The notes: generated by a model not told the origin, from the sequence alone. Shown: positions 1-5,739, counted from the stretch's first letter. The stretch is DNA of 6,588 bases from Oscillospiraceae bacterium (GCA_016293265.1 JAEDEN010000089.1:1-6588), one strand, 5' to 3'. Program-made: numbers and translations.

Positions 1-1957
1 AATCCTCAGTCAGGATGTTCACGCTGTGACGGGCATAGGTGCGGTTGGGAGCACCAACGGGCATTCTGTGGGTGTCGTCATAAGCAACGCCCTGAGCCTT
101 GAAGTAGTTGGGGATATCCTGGATGAAGTCACAGCCGGAGACGATGCCCAGGACCTGCTCACCACGGCAGGCGCCCAGAGTGGGAACATCGTTCTCAAGG
201 CAGTAAGCCATCAGGGTGTAGTCGGAGATATCGCGGGTGGCATTGATCTCCTCGCCCTCGTTGGCCTCGGCCTGGGGCTTAGCAAACAGAGAGGGGCTGA
301 CGTCCTCACCGCCGGTGAAGAACACGCCGTCGATGCCTTCCATAACAGCCTCAGCGTTGGAATCGTCGAGATCCTTGGCCTTGACCTTGTCAGCATACTC
401 CTGCTTCAGCATGCCGGAAGCCTCGAGATAGGAGTCGAGAATCTTGCCGTTAGCGTCATACTCGACGTAGTCGCTCTTGACCTGGCCCAGCTCAACGGGG
501 ATACCGCCGGCAGCGCGAATGACTTCCTTGAAAGCCTCATAGTTCTGAGTGTTGCTCTTCCAGGTAAGACCGATGACGGGCTTGTCAGCGGCGTAAGCGA
601 CCAGCTCTTCGAAGAACTGCAGGCAGGTGTCATAGTCGCACTTGGCAGCCTCGGGGTTCTTGTCCCACAGGACGAGGCTGGCATCATTTTCGGGATGGAA
701 CTGGACGCCCAGGCAGAAGGTGTTGTCCTGATACTCCAGAGCCTCAACGATCTCAATGCCGTTGACGTTGGTGGAAGCGACCACGGTCAGGCCGGTACCC
801 TCAACGCTGTCAACAGCCTGGTGATGCCAAGAAGAAACGTTCTTCAGCTCGGTGGAGCCAACGATGTTGTACATCCACTTGGAATCCTTCTCGATGACGA
901 CGTCATGACGCTCGTAGTCACGGTTGGGAGTTCCGGGAGGCATACGGTGAGCGTGGTTATAAGCAACGCCCTTGGCCTCATAATAGTTGGGGATATCCTG
1001 GATGAAGGTGACACCGCAAACGATGCCCATCATCTGCTCACCACGGCAGGCAGCCAGGGTGGGGATGTCCTTATCAATGCAGTAAGCCATGTAGGTGTAG
1101 TCGGAGATATCGCGGGTAGCGTTGATGGCCTCGCCCTCGTTATCAACGGCAACGGGAACCTTGAACAGAGAGGGGCTGATATCCTCACCGCCAATGAAGA
1201 ACACACCGTCGATATCCTTCATGGCCTCGGCAATGTTGGTATCGCCATACTTTCTGGCCTTGATCTCATCGGCATAGGGCTGCTTCAGCTGGCCGGTGGC
1301 GTCGATGTACTCGGGGAGGATGTCGTCGTTGGCGTCATAACCGACAGCCTTGCTCATGACCTGATCCAGCTCAACGGGGATACCGCCGGCTTCCTTGACG
1401 ACAGACTTATAATAAGCATACTCCTCGTCCTGACCGTCATAAGACCAGGTCAGACCGATGAAGGGCTTCTCGGCAACAGCGGCACCGTTGGCCATCATCT
1501 GCAGGACAGCCTGCTTGCTGACGGTAGCGGTAGCTTTGTAGGTCAGGCCGTCAGTCAGGCCGGACCAGGCAGCCAGCTCATCATAGTCTCTGGGCCAAGC
1601 CTGGAGCTGAGAGGCGGGGATGTCCAGCCAACGCAGCAGGATGGCGGCAGCTTCACGCTGGGTCACCTTCTGGTCGGGATTGAACTTGCCGCCACCAACA
1701 CCGTTGATGAGGCCCTTTTCATAGGCGAGATTGATGCTTCCCTCATAGGCACTGCCTTCCGCAACGTCAGCAAAAATGCTGGCTTCAGCAGCTGCAGAGG
1801 CCTTGCCGCCGATGTAACCGGCATTCTCGATCACCAGATCGACCAGCTCAGCACGGGTGAGGCTGTCGTCCGCCGCCAGAGCAGGCACGGTCAGGCTGAA
1901 GAGAAGGACGATCGCCGTCAGCAGGGACAGGGTTTTGCGGATCATGTTTGTCTTCAT
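1..1957 (-). CDS. Secreted SLH-domain protein with two tandem peptidase C26 (gamma-glutamyl hydrolase-like) domains; 3' end cut by window edge
   Basis: The reverse strand is open for 652 codons from ATG 1957 and still open at base 1. AAGGAGA (1967-1973) lies 9 nt upstream; an in-frame ATG at 1945 is a poorer start. Residues 1-28 form a signal peptide (KxxxIRK, hydrophobic core, ALA|AD). Residues 32-111 show SLH features: LTRAEL at 33-38, then a module from FADV (62) to VTQREAAAILLRWL (98-111); 112-160 looks like a degenerate further module. C26 domain 1 (about 164-458) has GGED (256-259), nucleophile Cys304 in ACRGEQ, HHQ (378-380), and QFHPE with His421 and Glu423, so its triad is complete. 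Domain 2 starts at KPVIGLTW (about 459) and repeats GGED and ACRGEQ (Cys597); its HPE lies beyond the window. C26 enzymes hydrolyse gamma-glutamyl amide bonds, and here the enzyme should act at the cell surface. The substrate is unknown. Domain assignment is firm; specificity is not. Confidence 0.9.
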   Translation of the reverse strand, partial: MKTNMIRKTLSLLTAIVLLFSLTVPALAADDSLTRAELVDLVIENAGYIGGKASAAAEASIFADVAEGSAYEGSINLAYEKGLINGVGGGKFNPDQKVTQREAAAILLRWLDIPASQLQAWPRDYDELAAWSGLTDGLTYKATATVSKQAVLQMMANGAAVAEKPFIGLTWSYDGQDEEYAYYKSVVKEAGGIPVELDQVMSKAVGYDANDDILPEYIDATGQLKQPYADEIKARKYGDTNIAEAMKDIDGVFFIGGEDISPSLFKVPVAVDNEGEAINATRDISDYTYMAYCIDKDIPTLAACRGEQMMGIVCGVTFIQDIPNYYEAKGVAYNHAHRMPPGTPNRDYERHDVVIEKDSKWMYNIVGSTELKNVSSWHHQAVDSVEGTGLTVVASTNVNGIEIVEALEYQDNTFCLGVQFHPENDASLVLWDKNPEAAKCDYDTCLQFFEELVAYAADKPVIGLTWKSNTQNYEAFKEVIRAAGGIPVELGQVKSDYVEYDANGKILDSYLEASGMLKQEYADKVKAKDLDDSNAEAVMEGIDGVFFTGGEDVSPSLFAKPQAEANEGEEINATRDISDYTLMAYCLENDVPTLGACRGEQVLGIVSGCDFIQDIPNYFKAQGVAYDDTHRMPVGAPNRTYARHSVNILTED

Positions 1958-2022
1958 ACCTTCTTTTCTCCTTTCGTGTTTGGAGGCCCGGATATTCCTT
2001 CCCAAGCCTCTAACCTGCAAGT

Positions 2023-2051
2023 ATTGTATCACAAAGTTTCACGCCCCGCAA
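2023..2051 (-). promoter_or_regulatory. Promoter of the SLH/C26 gene
   Basis: On the minus strand TTGCGG (2046-2051) and TACAAT (2023-2028) are separated by 17 bp. The -10 is preceded by TGA, giving an extended -10 element. Transcription would start near 2016, leaving a leader of about 60 nt before the ribosome binding site and ATG 1957. The -35 is weak, which the extended -10 could offset. Confidence 0.55.
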
Positions 2052-2064
2052 GAAATTACCTTTC

Positions 2065-2105
2065 GGTAAATCGCCAAAAAAAATTCTTATCCGGCCAGAT
2101 TTACC
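2065..2105. repeat. Inverted repeat upstream of the SLH/C26 promoter
   Basis: GGTAAATC (2065-2072) is perfectly complementary to GATTTACC (2098-2105). Three further pairs (GCC 2073-2075 with GGC 2093-2095) are possible across a 2-nt bulge. A third half-site, TTACC (2056-2060), lies just outside and also pairs with GGTAA (2065-2069). The element starts 13 bp upstream of the predicted -35 box. It lacks a terminal T-run, so it is more likely an operator or chance dyad than a terminator. Confidence 0.35.
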
Positions 2106-2197
2106 AACCGTTCCCCCGATGTTCGGAAATCATTTCATGTTCTTTCAAGGGTTTTATATCTCTTGTTTAAAATGACGAATACGTTCCGTTTACATGC

Positions 2198-2234
2198 AAA
2201 ATACCGCCCGGCAGAGATGTTCTCCACCGGGCGG
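2198..2234 (-). terminator. Rho-independent terminator of the phosphoribosyltransferase gene
   Basis: CCGCCCGG (2204-2211) pairs with CCGGGCGG (2227-2234). An inner GAGA/TCTC stem (2214-2217 with 2221-2224) extends it across a small CA/CA internal loop. Read on the minus strand the hairpin is followed by TATTTT. It begins 17 nt after the stop codon of the minus-strand gene ending at 2252. Confidence 0.8.
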
Positions 2235-2251
2235 ATTGTTCCTTGTCGTGT

Positions 2252-2815
2252 TTAGCCTTTAACAGTGCCGTCAGCATTGAACACCGGCAGCGGGGCCAGG
2301 AACTTGATGTCCTGACGCTTCTGGGCGTCGCCCTCCGCAAGGACGGCGATCTTGCCGGCCACGATGCCGCCGGCCTCCTTCACCAGGGCCTCCATGGCAA
2401 GGAGGGAGCCGCCGGTGGAGATCACGTCATCCATAATCAGGATGCGCTTGCCCCGGATCAGCTCTGCATCATCCCGGCCCAGGTACAGCTTCTGCACACC
2501 GGCGGTGGTGATGGACTGGTCCTCCACATGGATGGGATCGGGCATATACACCTTGGCGCCCTTACGGGCGATGAAATACTTCTCCGCGCCGCTCTGGCGG
2601 GCCATCTCGTGGATGAGGGGGATGCTCTTGGCCTCGGCGGTAAAGATGTAATCATACTCCTCCGCGGGAACCAGCTTCAAAAGCTCCCGGGCGCAGGCAA
2701 CGGTCAGCTCCGCGTCTCCAAAGCAGATGAAGGCGCCGATGTACAGGTCATCCGTCACCTTGCAGATGGGCAGCTCACGCTTGAGCCCCGCCACTTCCAT
2801 AGTATAAGTAAGCAT
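2252..2815 (-). CDS. Purine-type phosphoribosyltransferase (adenine PRTase-like)
   Basis: This 187-residue protein has the size of an adenine or xanthine phosphoribosyltransferase. The hallmark is the PRPP-binding loop ILIMDDVISTGGS (residues 125-137), with two acidic residues (D129, D130) followed by the TGG turn. Upstream, the stretch TAEAKSIPLIHEMARQSG (59-76) and FIARKGAKVYM (81-91) match the core of APRT-like type I PRTases. The family joins a purine base to PRPP to give a nucleotide, a cytosolic salvage step; the base used here cannot be decided by eye. ATG 2815 is preceded by a perfect AGGAGG (2823-2828) at 7 nt. The gene has its own promoter and terminator, so it is monocistronic. A regulatory PRTase (PurR- or PyrR-like) is less likely because no extra DNA- or RNA-binding domain is present. 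Confidence 0.85.
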   Translation of the reverse strand: MLTYTMEVAGLKRELPICKVTDDLYIGAFICFGDAELTVACARELLKLVPAEEYDYIFTAEAKSIPLIHEMARQSGAEKYFIARKGAKVYMPDPIHVEDQSITTAGVQKLYLGRDDAELIRGKRILIMDDVISTGGSLLAMEALVKEAGGIVAGKIAVLAEGDAQKRQDIKFLAPLPVFNADGTVKG

Positions 2816-2836
2816 GGGATAGCCTCCTTTTAATCA

Positions 2837-2848
2837 GCCTGAACAGGC
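2837..2848. repeat. Short perfect palindrome in the PRTase leader
   Basis: GCCTG (2837-2841), AA, CAGGC (2844-2848). It lies between the predicted transcription start (near 2859) and the AGGAGG site, so it could be an operator or a small 5' hairpin. It may also be chance. Confidence 0.3.
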
Positions 2849-2865
2849 AAATCTACTATTTAAAT

Positions 2866-2893
2866 ATTATACAAGTTCCGCCGGGAAAGTCAA
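2866..2893 (-). promoter_or_regulatory. Promoter of the phosphoribosyltransferase gene
   Basis: On the minus strand TTGACT (2888-2893), a 16-bp spacer, and a consensus TATAAT (2866-2871). The predicted start near 2859 gives a leader of about 44 nt. A 10-bp palindrome TATTTAAATA (2857-2866) overlaps the downstream edge of the -10. Confidence 0.75.
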
Positions 2894-2900
2894 TAAGTCA

Positions 2901-2910
2901 CCTCCCGGGG
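2901..2910 (+). repeat. Left copy of the 10-bp direct repeat flanking the zinc-ribbon island
   Basis: CCTCCCGGGG here is repeated exactly at 3296-3305. It lies at the junction between the PRTase promoter and the AT-richer island. The adjoining GGGCCCTTTTA (2908-2918) is an inverted match, with a one-base indel, to 3286-3297. Confidence 0.45.
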
Positions 2911-2945
2911 CCCTTTTACCCTTCGTGTTGATGAAATCATCTTCG

Positions 2946-2961
2946 GCGATTTGCCAATCGC
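2946..2961. repeat. Inverted repeat upstream of the zinc-ribbon gene promoter
   Basis: GCGATT (2946-2951), a 4-nt spacer, and AATCGC (2956-2961) form a perfect 6-bp dyad, 5 bp upstream of the predicted -35 of the zinc-ribbon gene. It is a candidate operator, with little further support. Confidence 0.3.
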
Positions 2962-2966
2962 GTCTA

Positions 2967-2995
2967 TTGAGGGCAGTTCCGCATTATGATATGAT
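2967..2995 (+). promoter_or_regulatory. Promoter of the zinc-ribbon gene
   Basis: TTGAGG (2967-2972), a 17-bp spacer, and TATGAT (2990-2995). The predicted start near 3002 leaves about 30 nt to ATG 3032. The promoter lies wholly inside the region bounded by the direct repeats, so the island would be a self-contained transcription unit. Confidence 0.6.
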
Positions 2996-3031
2996 GAATT
3001 CGATAAACCGGAATTTGAAGGAGAATGTACT

Positions 3032-3262
3032 ATGAAATGTCCATATTGCCAAAAAGAAATGCAGCTGGGCTATATCCCTAATTGGAGCCAGCCTGTGCAG
3101 TGGATTCCGGACGGTGAAAGACCATCGGTTTTCTCTTTTTCGATTGCGGAACAGGGAGTTTCCCTGATTAATCAGTTCAAACCGTTAAAAGTGAATGGGT
3201 ATAAAGCGGAAGCGCATTATTGTTCAAACTGTAAGGTAATTATTGCACCGGCAAAAAACTGA
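3032..3262 (+). CDS. Small zinc-ribbon protein, DUF6487-like
   Basis: The 76-residue protein has two CxxC knuckles: CPYC (residues 3-6) near the N terminus and CSNC (65-68) near the C terminus. This is the arrangement of a single zinc ribbon closed around a middle segment containing IPNWSQPVQWIPDGE. Small clostridial proteins starting MKCPYC..M..GYI belong to DUF6487, whose function is unknown. There is no signal peptide or membrane segment, so it should be cytosolic. AAGGAGA (3018-3024) sits 7 nt before ATG 3032 and supports the start. It is the only plus-strand gene in the first 4.3 kb. Its codons favour AAA, GAA and ATT, whereas the neighbours favour AAG, GAG and ATC, consistent with a foreign origin. 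Gene confidence is good; function is unassigned. Confidence 0.85.
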   Translation: MKCPYCQKEMQLGYIPNWSQPVQWIPDGERPSVFSFSIAEQGVSLINQFKPLKVNGYKAEAHYCSNCKVIIAPAKN

Positions 3263-3295
3263 TTACGGAATATCAACACAAAAGATAAAAGGGGC

Positions 3296-3305
3296 CCTCC
3301 CGGGG
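3296..3305 (+). repeat. Right copy of the 10-bp direct repeat flanking the zinc-ribbon island
   Basis: CCTCCCGGGG, identical to 2901-2910. It directly follows TAAAAGGGGC, the right end of the AT-richer island, and overlaps the inverted-repeat arm 3286-3297. Confidence 0.45.
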
Positions 3306-3310
3306 GACGC

Positions 3311-3338
3311 GGGGCCGGACCTGGGGATCTCCGGCCCC
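3311..3338. repeat. GC-rich inverted repeat between the island and the dehydrogenase terminator
   Basis: GGGGCCGG (3311-3318) and CCGGCCCC (3331-3338) form a perfect 8-bp stem with a 12-nt loop. No T-run follows on either strand. On the minus strand it lies just past the dehydrogenase terminator. It may help stop or stabilise the 3' end of the zinc-ribbon transcript, but that is inference. Confidence 0.4.
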
Positions 3339-3346
3339 CGGCGCGC

Positions 3347-3379
3347 AAAAAAAGTCCCCGGCAAAAGCCGGGGACTTTT
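3347..3379 (-). terminator. Strong Rho-independent terminator of the dehydrogenase gene
   Basis: A perfect 13-bp stem (3350-3362 with 3367-3379), core GTCCCCGGC/GCCGGGGAC, encloses a 4-nt loop. On the minus strand it ends in seven Ts (3347-3353). It starts 17 nt after the stop codon at 3396. On the plus strand it ends TTTT, so it may also stop transcription from the zinc-ribbon gene. Confidence 0.92.
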
Positions 3380-3395
3380 CAGGCTTGGTAAGAAA

Positions 3396-4343
3396 TCAGG
3401 CCAGAGCCAGAGCTTCCTTCACCTTGGAGATGATGTGCTTGCCGATGGCGACAGAGGCGTCCACGGTCTGAGCACCCAGGTGGGGAGTGACGATGAAGTT
3501 GTCGCACTCGAAGAGGGGAGAGCCGAAGGTAGCGCCCTCGGTCAGACCGTCGCCGGCGACCTCGTTCTCCATAACGTCGGTGGCATAGCCGCCGATCTTG
3601 CCGGCCTTCAGAGCCTCGTACATATCCTTCTCGTTGACGATGCCGCCGCGGGCCATGTTCAGAACAACGGCGTCGTTCTTCATCTTGGCGATGGACTCGG
3701 CGTTGAACAGGTTGCGGGTCTCGTCGTTCAGGGGCATATGGATGGTAACGAAGTCAGAAACCTCGCACAGCTCGGCAATGCCCATGGAAGTGGCCTGCTG
3801 CTGCTCGAAAACGGCGGCGGGCAGATAGGGGTCATAGGCGACGACCTTCATGCCGAAGACGCGGGCGATCTCACCCACGCGCTGGCCGATGCGGCCAAAG
3901 CCCAGCACGCCCAGGGTCTTGCCCTTCAGCTCACGGCCGACGAACTTATACTTATCCCAGTTCTTGTTGACGGTGACGTCGGTGTGGGCAGGGATGGTGT
4001 GGCGGCTCATCTCCAGCATCTTGCAGATGGTCAGCTCGGCGACGGCGTTGCCGTTCAGGCCGGGAGCGTTGAAGACCTGGATGCCCTTCTCCTTGGCGGC
4101 ATCCATGTCGATGTGGTTGAGACCCACGGAGCAAACACCGATGACCTTCAGGTTCTTGGCGGCGTCCAGCACTTCACGGTCGATCTTGGGATCGACGCGC
4201 ATGATCAGCACATCAACATCAGCGATCTGAGCCTTCAGCTCTTCCTGGCTGGGGGGCAGGGTGGCGCTGGTGGAAACCTCCATGTACTTGCCCAGCTCAA
4301 CTGCGATCTCGCTGGAAACGGCATCAATGATAAGGCACTTCAT
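3396..4343 (-). CDS. NAD-dependent D-2-hydroxyacid dehydrogenase (phosphoglycerate dehydrogenase-like)
   Basis: The 315-residue protein is full length for a short D-isomer-specific 2-hydroxyacid dehydrogenase. The Rossmann motif GFGRIG is at 148-153, and Asp171 at the end of the next strand (VAYDPY) points to NAD rather than NADP. The catalytic set is present: Arg232 (NMARGG), Glu261 (DVMENE) and His288 (TPHLGA). The family reversibly oxidises D-2-hydroxyacids to 2-oxoacids in the cytosol. No C-terminal ACT domain follows, so it lacks the serine-feedback module of long SerA enzymes. Sequence alone does not separate phosphoglycerate dehydrogenase from D-lactate, hydroxypyruvate or other branches. 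ATG 4343 has a GGAAGGAA-type site (about 4352-4358) 8 nt upstream. It diverges from a LysR-type regulator 189 bp away, which probably controls it. A candidate -10, CATAAT (4411-4416, minus strand), has no convincing -35. Confidence 0.9.
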   Translation of the reverse strand: MKCLIIDAVSSEIAVELGKYMEVSTSATLPPSQEELKAQIADVDVLIMRVDPKIDREVLDAAKNLKVIGVCSVGLNHIDMDAAKEKGIQVFNAPGLNGNAVAELTICKMLEMSRHTIPAHTDVTVNKNWDKYKFVGRELKGKTLGVLGFGRIGQRVGEIARVFGMKVVAYDPYLPAAVFEQQQATSMGIAELCEVSDFVTIHMPLNDETRNLFNAESIAKMKNDAVVLNMARGGIVNEKDMYEALKAGKIGGYATDVMENEVAGDGLTEGATFGSPLFECDNFIVTPHLGAQTVDASVAIGKHIISKVKEALALA

Positions 4344-4457
4344 AAACAGACTTCCTTCCTTATTTTTCGAATTTGTTTCAAGGATTTATGTTTTGCTCGC
4401 TATTACCGTTATTATGACATAGATTTCCTATTCCGAACAGCACATTTTTTGCGAGGG

Positions 4458-4486
4458 TTGCCACAACCATTTGGCTGTGGTATAAT
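4458..4486 (+). promoter_or_regulatory. Promoter of the LysR-type regulator gene
   Basis: TTGCCA (4458-4463), a 17-bp spacer, and consensus TATAAT (4481-4486), with TGG directly before the -10 giving an extended -10. The start near 4493 leaves a leader of about 40 nt. This is one of the best-formed promoters in the window. Confidence 0.8.
4461..4480. promoter_or_regulatory. 20-bp imperfect palindrome inside the LysR promoter: candidate operator
   Basis: CCACA-A-CCA (4461-4469) and TGG-C-TGTGG (4472-4480) are complementary except for one A/C mismatch and flank TT. The dyad fills the space between the -35 and -10 boxes. A protein bound here would block the regulator's own promoter and sits upstream of the divergent dehydrogenase gene. 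Confidence 0.55.
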
Positions 4487-4532
4487 GGTCACAGTTCACA
4501 AAAAACGTGACGATTTTTTCACACGGGAGGGC

Positions 4533-5471
4533 ATGGACTTGAATTTTCTTCATTTAAAATATTTTTTAACGGTGGCCGAGGAGCTGAACATCACCCGGGC
4601 CGCCGAACGGCTCTACATATCCCAGCAGTCCCTCTCCAACCACATCTCCAACATGGAGCGGGAACTGAATGTGAAGCTCTTCACCCGCTCCCCCAAACTG
4701 TCTTTGACCTATGCCGGGGACCAACTGGTGCAGACCGCCACGCAGATCCTGGACCTGCACAGCCAGTTTCTGACCAAGGTGGGGGACATCAACCACAACT
4801 ACCTGGGTGCCCTGCGGGTGGGCATCTCCCACACCTGCGGCCTGGCCCTGCTGCCGGATATCCTGCCCCTCTTCCGGGAGGAATTTCCCATGGTGGAATT
4901 TTCCCTCTTTGAAGGGAACTCCAACCAGTTGGAAGGAGAGCTCTCCCACGGGCGGGTGGATCTCATCATCTGCTTCCAGCCCATCATCCTGGAGGGCGTC
5001 AAAACCGTACCCCTGACGGAGCAGCGGCTGATGATGGTGGTTCCCAAGTCCTTCACCCACCAGCTCTTCGGGGATCAGGCCGAGTCTGTCCGCGCCCGCT
5101 TCTCCCAGGGGGCGGACATCTCCGCCTTCCAGGAAATGCCCTTCGTTCTCATCAAGCAGGGCAACCGGACCCGGAACATCGTGGACCAGTATTTCAGCCG
5201 CTACAACTTCAAGCCCCGGCTGATCCTGGAAACGGAAAACACCGTCACCACCCTTGCCATGGCCCAGGCGGGCATCGGCATCACCATCTGCCCGGAGCTG
5301 TTCCTCCGGGCCTTCCCCGTCGCCAGCGACGCCAGGAGCGTCGACTCCTTCCCCCTGACCGATCCTTCCACCTACGGCCGCCTGGTGGCAGGCTACCGGG
5401 GGGACCGGTATCTCTCCCACTTTGCCGAACGCTTCATCAGCATGGCCCAGGCCTCCATGCAAAAGGAGTGA
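4533..5471 (+). CDS. LysR-family transcriptional regulator
   Basis: The protein has 312 residues from ATG 4533, typical for the LysR family. An N-terminal winged helix-turn-helix (about 5-62) reads LKYFLTVAEELNITRAAERL, then YISQQSLSNHISNMERELN, with LFTRSPKLSLTYAG as the wing region. The effector-binding domain covers about 90-300, with typical features LRVGISHT, FPMVEFSLFEG, GRVDLIICF and MAQAGIGITICPE. Such proteins are cytosolic tetramers that often control the adjacent divergent gene, here the D-2-hydroxyacid dehydrogenase, in response to a small molecule, commonly a pathway metabolite. The start is uncertain. GGGAGG (4525-4530) is only 2 nt from ATG 4533 but 8 nt from an in-frame TTG at 4539, which would give M-N-F-L-H-L-K-Y-F. 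The reading frame is open far upstream, but that stretch is antisense to the dehydrogenase and ATG 4486 overlaps the -10 box, so neither is used. Confidence 0.92.
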   Translation: MDLNFLHLKYFLTVAEELNITRAAERLYISQQSLSNHISNMERELNVKLFTRSPKLSLTYAGDQLVQTATQILDLHSQFLTKVGDINHNYLGALRVGISHTCGLALLPDILPLFREEFPMVEFSLFEGNSNQLEGELSHGRVDLIICFQPIILEGVKTVPLTEQRLMMVVPKSFTHQLFGDQAESVRARFSQGADISAFQEMPFVLIKQGNRTRNIVDQYFSRYNFKPRLILETENTVTTLAMAQAGIGITICPELFLRAFPVASDARSVDSFPLTDPSTYGRLVAGYRGDRYLSHFAERFISMAQASMQKE

Positions 5472-5550
5472 GCGCCGCCACCCCCAACGTCCTTATTCCT
5501 TTCCCCCCTTTACGGATCGGCTCTTTCCAGCAGCAGGACGCTCTCCACAC

Positions 5551-5568
5551 GGCAGGATACGTCCTGCC
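5551..5568. repeat. Perfect 7-bp hairpin downstream of the LysR gene
   Basis: GGCAGGA (5551-5557), loop TACG, TCCTGCC (5562-5568), followed on the plus strand by TTTGC. It might be a weak terminator for the LysR transcript, 80 nt after its stop. It also marks the exact point where similarity of the minus-strand recombinase fragment ends. Confidence 0.45.
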
Positions 5569-5690
5569 TTTGCAATATTTCCATACATTCCTTTTCCGCA
5601 ACAGGGACATTTTAATACTCCTGACAAAATATGTGCATGTTCCAGATCATGAATCTTTTCACGCTTGTAGTTATTTTTTGAGCGTTCCAA
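5566..5690 (-). pseudogene. Remnant of a large serine recombinase (zinc beta-ribbon region)
   Basis: On the minus strand this encodes about 40 residues, including the segment HDLEHAHILSGVLKCPCCGK followed by GMYGNIAKA. The pattern HILSGLLKCPxCGxxMYGN is characteristic of the recombinase zinc beta-ribbon in clostridial large serine recombinases of the TnpX or phage-integrase type. The expected continuation (a lysine- and tyrosine-rich stretch ending in YYYYC) is missing: after IAKA the frame reads into unrelated GRILPCGERP. No resolvase catalytic domain or recombinase helical domain is visible upstream, and no good start or ribosome binding site is present. This is therefore a decayed scar of a former mobile element rather than a working gene. 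The assignment rests on motif memory over a short span. The AT-rich codons differ from the flanking LysR gene and support foreign origin. Confidence 0.65.
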
Positions 5691-5739
5691 GCCTGCAAAA
5701 GAACATCGGAAGCTAAGAGGAAGAAATCCCGGATTATGG

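Noticed and set aside
26..2170. A 714-codon open frame on the plus strand
   Set aside because: It is antisense to the SLH/C26 gene. The minus frame has a signal peptide, SLH modules and catalytic motifs, whereas the plus translation is low-complexity (rich in L, G, V, D, N) with no recognisable domain. The long open frame comes from GC-rich codon bias.
2243..2833. Plus-strand 196-codon frame opposite the phosphoribosyltransferase
   Set aside because: It is a shadow of the minus-strand gene, which has the PRPP-binding motif, AGGAGG site, promoter and terminator.
2829..3031. Purine riboswitch upstream of the phosphoribosyltransferase gene
   Set aside because: The leader from the predicted start (near 2859) to the ATG is only about 44 nt, too short for a purine aptamer, and no aptamer-like junction sequence is visible.
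2901..3379. Cluster of GC-rich palindromes as a CRISPR or repeat array
   Set aside because: The elements differ in sequence and there are no regularly spaced repeats with spacers. They are explained by a terminator, a hairpin and a single direct-repeat pair.
3243..4532. Upstream extension of the LysR reading frame to 3243, which would make a 742-residue fusion
   Set aside because: The extension is antisense to the dehydrogenase and passes through its terminator. The LysR promoter and ribosome binding site lie at 4458-4530.
4566..5462. Minus-strand 298-codon frame opposite the LysR gene
   Set aside because: Its composition is rich in G, E, D and H with no domain. The plus frame is a clear LysR protein.
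5422..5716. Two overlapping plus-strand frames (76 and 82 codons) after the LysR gene
   Set aside because: Neither has protein-like composition or a family match, and they cover the antisense of the recombinase remnant.
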